From positions 1 to 48,242 of the forward strand of contig CAXTVX010000020.1 in NCBI GenBank assembly GCA_964247755.1: a stretch of DNA of 48,242 nucleotides, read 5' to 3'. Shown here one piece after another: positions 41,659 to 48,242 of this stretch. The notes below the pieces were generated by a model, which was not told where the DNA came from, made no database searches, and saw only the letters and a list, made by a program, of their open reading frames with translations. The translations under genes were made by a program, and so were the position numbers. Each line of letters begins with the position of its first letter. Positions within the stretch are counted from its first letter, which is position 1. Origin of the DNA: Lichenicola sp964247755. GTDB lineage: Bacteria > Pseudomonadota > Alphaproteobacteria > Acetobacterales > Acetobacteraceae.

Positions 41659-42555
41659 TCAGCGACCACTGCTGACGGCTGCGAGTTCTTCCGAGGTGCC
41701 GTATGGGAAGGCGTGCCCTAGATGGTTGAGAAAGGCTGACACCTTCGGGCTTAAGAGGCGGCGTGACGTGTAGAGCGCCCAGAGCTCCACCCCGCCGCCT
41801 TCCGCCTCGCCCCAAGACACCAGCGTTCCTCGTGCGATGTCGCCGAGCACTAGCGACAAGGGAAGAAGCCCGGCGCCCGCTCCTGCCCGGACGGCATCGC
41901 GCACCATGGACAAGGATGACAGCCTGAGGACCGGGGTCAGGGGGTGAGCCTGCGCGCGCGCCGCAGCCATGATCCGCCACGGTTTCGAGGAGTCGGTGGC
42001 GCCGAGCAGGACACTTGGCACGGGTTCATCCGGCTCTGGTTGATGAACGGTTGGAGCCGCCACGACCACCAACCGGTCACGAAGGAAGCAACGCCCAACC
42101 AAGGTCTCGTCGACCGGCGGGTTGACGCGAATGACGAGGTCATAGCCTTCCTCGACCAAATCGACCGCCCGGTCCTCGGCCGTGACGTCCACCTGCACCT
42201 CGGGGTTCTGCAGGACGAAGTCGGCGGCGAGCCGGCCCATCGCCGCCTGCGAGAACAGGAGGGGTGCGCTGATCCGCAGTCGGCCGCGCGGGCGGTCCCC
42301 GCCCGACGCGATGTCGGCGGCGACATCGTCGATCTCGCCCAGGAGCTGGGCGGTGCGCTCGTGAAGCGCCCGGCCTGCATCGGTCAGCTTGGGCCGGCGC
42401 GCGCCGCGCTCGAACAGGCGCAGGCCGAGGCTGACCTCGAGCTCCGCCACCCGGCGCGACAGCGTGGCCTTGGGCCGACCGGTTGCCTGCGCAGCCCGCC
42501 CGAACCCGCCGTGCCGAGCGACCAGGTTGAAGTCTGCAAGCGCGAGAAGGTCCAC
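41659..42555 (-). CDS. LysR family transcriptional regulator
   Basis: A 298-residue LysR-type regulator. The N-terminal winged helix reads VDLLALADFNLVARHGGFGR, AAQATGRPKATLSRRVAELE, LGLRLFERGARRPKLTDAG. The substrate-binding domain follows (GRLRISAPLLFSQAAMGRLA, EEGYDLVIRVNPPVDETLVG, AVRAGAGAGLLPLSLV). I prefer the GTG at 42555, where family similarity begins; the ATG at 42618 would add 21 residues. It is divergent from the NAD(P)-binding oxidoreductase at 42659, the usual arrangement of a LysR regulator with its target. The inducer is unknown. Confidence 0.9.
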   Translation of the reverse strand: MDLLALADFNLVARHGGFGRAAQATGRPKATLSRRVAELEVSLGLRLFERGARRPKLTDAGRALHERTAQLLGEIDDVAADIASGGDRPRGRLRISAPLLFSQAAMGRLAADFVLQNPEVQVDVTAEDRAVDLVEEGYDLVIRVNPPVDETLVGRCFLRDRLVVVAAPTVHQPEPDEPVPSVLLGATDSSKPWRIMAAARAQAHPLTPVLRLSSLSMVRDAVRAGAGAGLLPLSLVLGDIARGTLVSWGEAEGGGVELWALYTSRRLLSPKVSAFLNHLGHAFPYGTSEELAAVSSGR

Positions 42556-42658
42556 GACTGATCCACTGGTGAGACGGTTCGTTCCAGAATGGCGACTTCT
42601 GGTCTGCTCGTGGATCATTATCTCGTCGGCATCGCTTCCGCCACGTCAGGAGATCGCC

Positions 42659-43537
42659 ATGACCATCCTCGTCACAGGTTCTACGGGTACGATCGGCACG
42701 CAGGTTGTCGCCCAGTTGGCGAAACGCGGGGGCGACGTACGCGCGCTGGTGCGCGATCCAGCCAAGGCCAGGCTGCCAGACGGCGTCGTCGCCGTGCCGG
42801 GCGACATGCTGGACGTCGAGCTGATGCGCCGCGCACTCGACGGCGTGACCACGCTGTTCCTGTTGAACGCCGTCGTGCCGGATGAACTCGCCCAAGCGCT
42901 GATCACGCTCAACCTAGCGCGGGAGGCGGGCATCGAGCGGATCGTCTACTTTTCGGTCATCCACAGCGACCGCTACGTCAACGTGCCCCACTTTGCCGGC
43001 AAGCACGCCGTGGAGCGGATGATCGAGCAGATGGGGCTGCACGCGACGATCCTGCGCCCGTCCTACTTCATCAACAACGACATGGGCATCAAGGACGTGG
43101 TGATCGGCCACGGCGTCTATCCCATGCCAATCGGCGCCAAGGGGCTGGCCATGGCGGACGTGCGCGACATCGGCGAGATCGCTGCCATCGAGCTGCTGCG
43201 CCGCGAGCGATCCGCCGAACCGCTGCCGCTCGACACGCTCGACGTGGTGGGTCCAGACAGCCTCACCGGCGCCGGTATCGCCGCCATCTGGAGCGAGGTG
43301 CTCGGCCGCACCATCGCCTATGGCGGCGACGACACCGCGGTTTTCGAGCAGACCATGAAGGCGTTCGCGCCCGGGTGGATGGCCTATGACATGCGGATGA
43401 TGGCCGAGCGCTTCCAGAGCGAGGGCATGACGCCCAAGCCCGGCGACGTCGAGCGTTTGACCGCCATGCTCGGACGGCCGCTGCGCTCCTACCGCGACTT
43501 CGCCACCGAGGTCGCCGCCACCGCGCGGAAGGGCTGA
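42659..43537 (+). CDS. NmrA/SDR-like NAD(P)-binding oxidoreductase
   Basis: A 292-residue atypical short-chain dehydrogenase of the NmrA/NAD(P)H-quinone type. The Rossmann motif GSTGTIGTQVVAQL is at the N-terminus, followed by RALVRDPAKARLPDGV, IERIVYFSVIHSDRYVNVPH, and ATILRPSYFINND. C-terminal family pattern LTGAGIAAIWSEVLGRTIAY is present. The catalytic Tyr-x-x-x-Lys of classical SDRs is absent, which is normal for the NmrA branch. AGGAG lies seven bases before the ATG. It is divergent from the LysR gene and followed four bases later by a decayed hydrolase, suggesting an original two-gene operon. Confidence 0.88.
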   Translation: MTILVTGSTGTIGTQVVAQLAKRGGDVRALVRDPAKARLPDGVVAVPGDMLDVELMRRALDGVTTLFLLNAVVPDELAQALITLNLAREAGIERIVYFSVIHSDRYVNVPHFAGKHAVERMIEQMGLHATILRPSYFINNDMGIKDVVIGHGVYPMPIGAKGLAMADVRDIGEIAAIELLRRERSAEPLPLDTLDVVGPDSLTGAGIAAIWSEVLGRTIAYGGDDTAVFEQTMKAFAPGWMAYDMRMMAERFQSEGMTPKPGDVERLTAMLGRPLRSYRDFATEVAATARKG

Positions 43538-43541
43538 TCGC

Positions 43542-44314
43542 ATGGCCGTCGTGCACCACGACCTTCAGCTTGCCGATCAGGCGGTGATACCGGCGATGTG
43601 CACGGCGCTGGCGGTCTCCGCCAAGCCAGTGCCCAGCCCCGACAGCCGCCCCGGCGTCGACGCGATGATTTCCAGGACTCCCGCTCCCGCAGGCGTCGCC
43701 TTCAAGGCAGCCGAGGTCGGCGGCATGACGGGATGGTGATGCCGGCCGCAGGGCGCTGATCCCTCGGCGGCATTCTCCGATGTGCGAGCCGCCTATGACG
43801 GCCTGGGCGAGCTCGGCATCCGGCGGATCGCGTTCTGCGGCGACTCGGCGGGCGGCGGCCTCGCGCTCGCCTTGCTGCTGGCGACCCCGCGCACCTCGCG
43901 CCCGCTCGCGGGCGCCGCCGTCATGTCGCCCTGGACTGACCTTTCGCTCTCCGCCGCGTCGATGCAGACCCGGTCGGCCGCCGACCCGCTGCTCTCCCGC
44001 GATGCGCTCGCCGAGGCCGTGCAGCTCTACTTGAACGGTGGCGATCCGCACGACCGCGAGCGTCCGCCCTGGACGGCGACTTTGCCGGCACCGCGCCGGT
44101 ATGCATCCATGTCGGCGACGCGGAGGTCCTGCTCGACGACGCCGTGCGCTTCAGCGAGCGCGCCGAGGGCGCGGGCCGGGTCTGCGACGTCCACGTCTGG
44201 GACGGGATGGTCCACGTGTTCCCGTCCAGCCTCCTGCTGCACTCGGCCAGGGCGCTTCTGGACGGCGTCGGCGTGTTTCTGCGCGATCGGTTGCGCGAAG
44301 GCGCTGTGTCGTGA
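43542..44314 (+). pseudogene. decayed alpha/beta hydrolase (HSL/acetyl-hydrolase type)
   Basis: Three pieces of one alpha/beta hydrolase are visible. Piece 1 (43542-43739) carries the N-terminus (SAKPVPSPDSRPGVDAMISR, PAPAGVAFKAAEVGG) and ends at a stop after MTGW. Piece 2 resumes at about 43770 with AAYDGLGELGIRRIAFCGDS and the nucleophile elbow GDSAGGGLA. The stretch between, which should hold the HGG oxyanion motif, is missing. A frameshift near 44070 then moves the C-terminus to another frame, where VCIHVGDAEVLLDDAVRFSE and WDGMVHVFPSS with the catalytic Asp and His are readable to a stop at 44314. The gene cannot make an intact enzyme. Confidence 0.82.
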
Positions 44315-44330
44315 AGGTCGCGGTGCTGGG

Positions 44331-44585
44331 CGCTCCACGGCAGGGAGTTCATCAGGCTGGCGGCTTGAACGTCCGGCGCGCATGCGCGCGAGCACGTCGC
44401 ACAACCGGGCGAGCGGCTCGACGTCGTTGCGCTCGGCGGTCTCGATCAGCGCCGCCGTCGCTGCTGGCAAGCAGCGCATCCTCGCGCCCTGGGGCGGCAG
44501 GCCTGACCGCCCGTTCCACCGGGTTCATGCCCGAAGCGATCCGCCCGTCGTCCAGGAAGCGCGCCGACGCGGTCTACCGGCTGAG
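44331..44585 (-). mobile_element. IS66-family transposase remnant (C-terminal fragment)
   Basis: On the minus strand the DNA reads FLDDGRIASGMNPVERAVRP, then GREDALLASSDGGA, matching the conserved C-terminus of IS66 TnpC transposases (DDGR-NxVERAIRP-GRKNALFAGSDGGA). A short frameshifting deletion follows, then ALIETAERNDVEPLARLCDV with LARM, and in yet another frame NSLPWS, equivalent to the terminal LLPWNW. No terminal inverted repeats or the rest of the transposase remain. The fragment abuts the 3' end of the decayed hydrolase. Confidence 0.72.
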
Positions 44586-44676
44586 CGGGTGGGGGCATCG
44601 ACCTTGTGATGCGTTTGAGCCGATAGAGGCCGGCAGATCGGTTGACCCCACCCCGGTCCTCGCCCATCGCTGCCGC

Positions 44677-46587
44677 ATGTTCCGCTTCTTCGAGCGTCTG
44701 CTGACGCCCACCGCCCTGCCTCCGGACCTGGCTCCGCCCCCGGTCGACAGCCCCCGCGCCCTCCTTCGCTTCTACTGGCACTTCATTGCCCAGGCGCCAT
44801 GGCTGGTCGTGGCCCTGTTCGCAACCGGCCTGGTCGTGGCCCTTCTCGACACCACGATCCCGGTGTTCATCGGCCGCGTGGCGTCCCTGGTCTCCACCGA
44901 GATGCCGGCGACGCTGTTCCACGACGCCGGACGCCAGTTGCTCGGCATGGCGGCGGTGCTGCTGCTGGCCCGGCCGACCGCGCTGCTGACGCAGTACCTG
45001 GTGACCAACCAGGCCATCGCCCCCGGCCTGTCCAACCTGATCCGCTGGCAGAACCACTGGCACGTGGTGCGGCAGAGCTGGACCTTCTTCCAGAACGACT
45101 TCGCCGGCCGTATCGCCAACCGGGTGATCCAGACCGGCTCGAGCCTGCGCGAGAGCGTGGTGCAGGGGACCAACGCGGTCTGGTACCTCGTCGTCTACGG
45201 CGGCAGCGCCATCGTGCTGCTGGCCCGGATGGACTGGCGGCTGGCGCTGCCGATCGTGTTCTGGTTCGCGGGCTACGTCGCGGCCCTGCGCCTGTTCGTG
45301 CCGCACATGCGCGAGCGCTCGCGCCAGATGTCGGAGGTGCGCTCCAGCCTTACCGGCCGAATCGTCGACAGCTACACCAACATCCTGACCGTGAAGCTGT
45401 TCGCCCGCTCGCGCGACGAGGACGCCTTCGTGCGCGACGCGGTGGACGAGCACACGGTGGCGTTCCGTCGCCAGCTCCGCCTCGTCACCCTGTGGAGCGT
45501 CACGCTGGCGGTGATGAACGCCGTCATGGTGACCGGCGTCGGCACCCTCGCCATCCTCGCCTGGCGGGCCGGCCGGGTGCCGGTCGGCACCGTCGCCACC
45601 GCCCTGCCGCTGGCCTGGCAGATCTCCAACATGGCCGGCTGGGTCGCCCAGAACATCACCGGCATCTTCGAGAACGTGGGCGTCGTGCAGGACGGCATGC
45701 GCTCGATCGCGGTGCCGCGGCAGATGGCCGATCCGCCCGCTGCCGCGCCGCTGCGGCTGATCGCCGGCGAGATCCGGTTCGAGCGGGTCGCCTTCGACTA
45801 CGGCCGCAAGCGTCGGGAGGGCGAGCGCGGCGGCGTCCTGCGCGACCTCGACCTCGCGATCGCCGCCGGCGAGCGGGTCGGCCTGATCGGCCGTTCGGGT
45901 GCCGGCAAGTCGACCCTGGTCAACCTGCTGCTGCGCTTCCACGATCCGGTCTCGGGACGCATCCTGATCGACGGCCAGGACATCGCGGGCGTGACGCAGG
46001 AAAGCCTGCGCGCGCAGATCGGCATGGTGACCCAGGACACCTCGCTGCTGCACCGCTCGATCCGCGACAACCTCCGCTACGGCCGTCCGGAGGCCACCGA
46101 GGACGAGATCGAGGCGGCTGCCAGGCGGGCGCACGCGCTGGAGTTCATCGAGCGGCTGGAGGACTGGCAGGGACGGCGCGGCTTCGACGCGCATGTTGGC
46201 GAACGCGGCGTGAAGCTCTCGGGCGGCCAGCGGCAGCGCATCGCGATCGCCCGGGTGATCCTGAAGGACGCGCCGATCCTGGTGCTGGACGAGGCGACCT
46301 CGGCGCTCGACTCGGAGGTGGAGGCGGCGATCCAGGAGCAGCTCGACGAGCTGATGCAGGGGCGCACGGTGATCGCGATCGCCCACCGCCTGTCCACCAT
46401 CGCGCGCATGGACCGGCTCGCCGTCATCGAGGCCGGTCGCGTCGTCGAGGAGGGAACCCACGCCGCGTTGCTGGCACGGCAGGATGTCTATGCCGCACTC
46501 TGGCAGCGGCAATCCGGCGGCTTCCTGCCGGAACGCCCACCCGAGGCAGCGTCGGTCCATGCGATGGTGTCGACCAGCCCGGCATAG
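44677..46587 (+). CDS. ABC transporter, fused permease and ATPase (exporter)
   Basis: A 636-residue half-transporter. The N-terminal exporter-type membrane domain has six hydrophobic helices (for example APWLVVALFATGLVVALLD, LLGMAAVLLLARPTALLTQY, WRLALPIVFWFAGYVAALRL). The C-terminal ATPase has Walker A GRSGAGKST (about 405-413), MVTQDTSLLHRSIRDNL, signature LSGGQRQRIAIAR (near 514), Walker B ILVLDEATSALDSE and the H-loop AIAHRLS. It works as a homodimer exporting lipids, drugs or peptides in the MsbA/McjD-like group; the substrate is not predictable. No clear ribosome binding site precedes the ATG at 44677. It is flanked by the IS66 remnant. Confidence 0.92.
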   Translation: MFRFFERLLTPTALPPDLAPPPVDSPRALLRFYWHFIAQAPWLVVALFATGLVVALLDTTIPVFIGRVASLVSTEMPATLFHDAGRQLLGMAAVLLLARPTALLTQYLVTNQAIAPGLSNLIRWQNHWHVVRQSWTFFQNDFAGRIANRVIQTGSSLRESVVQGTNAVWYLVVYGGSAIVLLARMDWRLALPIVFWFAGYVAALRLFVPHMRERSRQMSEVRSSLTGRIVDSYTNILTVKLFARSRDEDAFVRDAVDEHTVAFRRQLRLVTLWSVTLAVMNAVMVTGVGTLAILAWRAGRVPVGTVATALPLAWQISNMAGWVAQNITGIFENVGVVQDGMRSIAVPRQMADPPAAAPLRLIAGEIRFERVAFDYGRKRREGERGGVLRDLDLAIAAGERVGLIGRSGAGKSTLVNLLLRFHDPVSGRILIDGQDIAGVTQESLRAQIGMVTQDTSLLHRSIRDNLRYGRPEATEDEIEAAARRAHALEFIERLEDWQGRRGFDAHVGERGVKLSGGQRQRIAIARVILKDAPILVLDEATSALDSEVEAAIQEQLDELMQGRTVIAIAHRLSTIARMDRLAVIEAGRVVEEGTHAALLARQDVYAALWQRQSGGFLPERPPEAASVHAMVSTSPA

Positions 46588-46656
46588 CAACTCTCTGCGG
46601 TGGGTTCGCATTCTCATGACCGGCCTGCCCACCGCCTTTGTCGGAGCCGACACGCC

Positions 46657-47067
46657 ATGCCACTCGACCAGACCCGAGGCTTCTCCGACCGGCCGGACCG
46701 CCAGCCCGACCGCAACGTGCTGGGCGGGACGCTCCAGTCCTGTTCGACCGAGCCGCTCACCGGGTTCTTCCGGGACGGCTGCTGCAACACCGGACCACAG
46801 GACCGCGGAAGCCACACCGTGTGTGCAGTGGTGACGGCAGAGTTCCTGCGCTTCAGCCAGCAACGCGGCAACGACCTTTCCACGCCGCGGCCCGAACACG
46901 GGTTCTCCGGCCTCAAGCCCGGTGACCGCTGGTGCCTTTGCGCGCCACGCTGGCAGGAAGCGTTCGAGGCCGGCTGCGCGCCCAGGGTGTCGCTCGACGC
47001 GACCCACACCGCCGCACTGGACCATTGCGCCCTGGAAGACCTGAAGCGTCACTCTGCCCAGGGCTGA
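46657..47067 (+). CDS. DUF2237 family protein
   Basis: A 136-residue DUF2237 protein. The domain is almost complete: RNVLGGTLQSCSTEPLTGFF, RDGCCNTGPQDRGSHTVCAV, TAEFLRFSQQRGNDLSTPRP, GLKPGDRWCLCAPRWQEAFE and VSLDATHTAALDHCALEDLK. Several conserved cysteines suggest metal binding, but the family has no known activity. GGAG lies about ten bases before the ATG. It is 69 bp after the ABC transporter in the same direction and converges with the cupin gene. Confidence 0.87.
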   Translation: MPLDQTRGFSDRPDRQPDRNVLGGTLQSCSTEPLTGFFRDGCCNTGPQDRGSHTVCAVVTAEFLRFSQQRGNDLSTPRPEHGFSGLKPGDRWCLCAPRWQEAFEAGCAPRVSLDATHTAALDHCALEDLKRHSAQG

Positions 47068-47098
47068 AGGCTCGCGACGTCCACGGCCGTCGGACCCA

Positions 47099-47593
47099 CT
47101 ACCTCTTGTGGCAGGGCACGCGCTGCGGATCGACGTGAAGCTGCACTGTCATCAGCACCGCCGGCTCGTCGCCGACCGTGCCAGACCGGTGGCCCTTGTG
47201 GCCCTGCCCATCGGCATTGCAGCCCTGATCCTCGCCGAACGAGAACTCGCCCGGCCCCTGCTCGATGCGCGTGCCGTCCATGCTCTCGATGAACCAGCGC
47301 CCGGACAGCACGACGATCCATTGTGGCGCCGGGTTCTCGTGCCACTCGCCGATCCAGCCCACCGGCTGCACCGTGAACACCGGGGTTGCCGACGTCGTCT
47401 CCTGCTTGTTGTTCCATTGCGGGTCAGCAGGTCCCACGCCCTTCAGCCGAAACTCGGTCAGAGCGCATTCCGCCTGATGGCTGACGCCGTCCTGATCAGT
47501 CCAGAGGTGCCAATACTTCACCACCGGGCGCGGCCCGGACTTCTCCGTGGGCTCGGTGCTGCCTGCGTCCTGGTCGTGGGAAGAAGGCGTCAT
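47099..47593 (-). CDS. cupin-fold protein
   Basis: A 164-residue protein with a single cupin domain: VKYWHLWTDQDGVSHQAECA, WIGEWHENPAPQWIVVLSGR, FIESMDGTRIEQGPGEFSFG. The WHENPAPQW stretch places a likely metal-binding histidine in the first cupin motif; GEFSFGEDQ is the second. The first 20 residues are polar and probably disordered. GAGG lies five to six bases before the ATG at 47593. The upstream frame to 48229 overlaps hemA and is spurious. No enzyme function can be assigned. Confidence 0.83.
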   Translation of the reverse strand: MTPSSHDQDAGSTEPTEKSGPRPVVKYWHLWTDQDGVSHQAECALTEFRLKGVGPADPQWNNKQETTSATPVFTVQPVGWIGEWHENPAPQWIVVLSGRWFIESMDGTRIEQGPGEFSFGEDQGCNADGQGHKGHRSGTVGDEPAVLMTVQLHVDPQRVPCHKR

Positions 47594-47812
47594 GGAAACC
47601 TCGCGCAAGCCGAACCGGTTTCTGCAACGCGCAGCACCCGGCACTGCCTTTGCGGAAGCACGCACGAATAGGTGATCGCGCGGCACCGCTTGCGACCGGA
47701 CCGCCGGCGCTGTTACAGGCCCATCTCTCGGCAAGGCGACCGCGCCGCGCTCTGCCGGTCCCGCCGCTCCTCGTCTGGATGCGCGCGCCACATCGTCCCG
47801 GAGATCGCCTTG

Positions 47813-48242
47813 GTGGGATACGAAGCCTTCTTCCGCGAGCAGCTCGCCGGCCTCAAGCGGGACGGCAACTATCGCCATTTCGCCGAGCTCGAGCGCCTGG
47901 CCGGCCGGTTCCCGCGCGCGATCCACCACGGCACCGGCCGCGAGGTCACGGTGTGGTGCTCCAACGACTATCTCGGCATGGGCCAGCACCCGGCGGTGCT
48001 CAAGGCGATGCAGGATTCGCTCGCGCGACACGGCGCCGGCGCCGGCGGCACGCGCAACATCTCCGGCACCAGCCCGATGCACGTGGCGCTGGAGCGCGAG
48101 CTCGCCTCCCTGCACGGCAAGGAGGCGGCACTCCTGTTCACCTCCGGCTACATGTCCAACTGGGCCACCATCGGCACGCTCGCTTCCCGCATGCCGGGCT
48201 GCGTGGTGCTGTCGGACGCCGCCAACCACGCCTCCATGATCG
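47813..48242 (+). CDS. hemA: 5-aminolevulinate synthase, 5' part
   Basis: The first 143 codons are in the window; the gene runs off the right edge. The product reads YEAFFREQLAGLKRDGNYRH, then VWCSNDYLGMGQHPAVLKAM, GAGAGGTRNISGTSPMHVAL, and LSDAANHASMI, matching alphaproteobacterial 5-aminolevulinate synthase, a pyridoxal-phosphate enzyme that condenses glycine and succinyl-CoA. The GTG at 47813 or the TTG directly before it (47810) is the start; GGAG lies six to nine bases upstream. The 219 bp between this gene and the divergent cupin gene should hold both promoters; no clear boxes were recognised. Confidence 0.92.
   Translation, partial: MGYEAFFREQLAGLKRDGNYRHFAELERLAGRFPRAIHHGTGREVTVWCSNDYLGMGQHPAVLKAMQDSLARHGAGAGGTRNISGTSPMHVALERELASLHGKEAALLFTSGYMSNWATIGTLASRMPGCVVLSDAANHASMI

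Overview
The window is a GC-rich bacterial chromosome segment with dense, overlapping genes. It most likely comes from an alphaproteobacterium, perhaps an Acetobacteraceae-like member of the Rhodospirillales. The evidence is strong GC bias at third codon positions, a 5-aminolevulinate synthase (C4 haem pathway) at the right edge, NnrU and DUF2237 proteins, and TonB-dependent uptake. The genus is not identifiable from the sequence alone.

Region 1 (1-12648) encodes leucine/branched-chain acid catabolism. One minus-strand operon runs bkdA-bkdB-bkdC (branched-chain 2-oxoacid dehydrogenase E1alpha, E1beta, E2), ivd (isovaleryl-CoA dehydrogenase), mccB-mccA (3-methylcrotonyl-CoA carboxylase), a MaoC hydratase and a CitE-like lyase. 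After a 509-bp gap come a thiolase and scoA-scoB. A divergent Lrp/AsnC regulator sits at the head of the operon. The gene set matches the Mycobacterium tuberculosis Rv2495c-Rv2504c cluster, with MaoC plus CitE-like proteins in place of the usual crotonase and DRE-TIM HMG-CoA lyase. No E3 subunit is present.

Region 2 (12662-27262) looks like a peptide scavenging system aimed at D-amino-acid-containing peptides. On the minus strand are a TonB receptor, DgcN (DUF1611), an orphan ACT-domain protein and an XRE-cupin regulator. Divergently, on the plus strand, are a membrane-anchored S12 serine hydrolase, DgcA (enolase-superfamily N-acyl-D-Glu racemase/dipeptide epimerase), a POT peptide transporter, a second S12 hydrolase, a YkvI-like transporter and an S9 prolyl-oligopeptidase. 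Three predicted promoters here share a TATCCC element at or near the core promoter, which suggests one regulon.

Region 3 (27263-39845) holds an alpha/beta hydrolase behind a perfect 13-bp palindrome, a four-gene glycosyltransferase operon, a stand-alone SF2 helicase, a tricorn-type protease, a tiny glycine-rich lipoprotein and an NnrU-family membrane protein.

Region 4 (39846-48242) is patchier. It contains an AT-rich orphan membrane-protein gene, a lipoprotein gene apparently split by a frameshift, a LysR/NmrA-type divergent pair, a decayed alpha/beta hydrolase next to an IS66 transposase remnant, an ABC exporter, a DUF2237 protein, a cupin and the 5' end of hemA. No rRNA, tRNA, CRISPR array or intact mobile element was seen.
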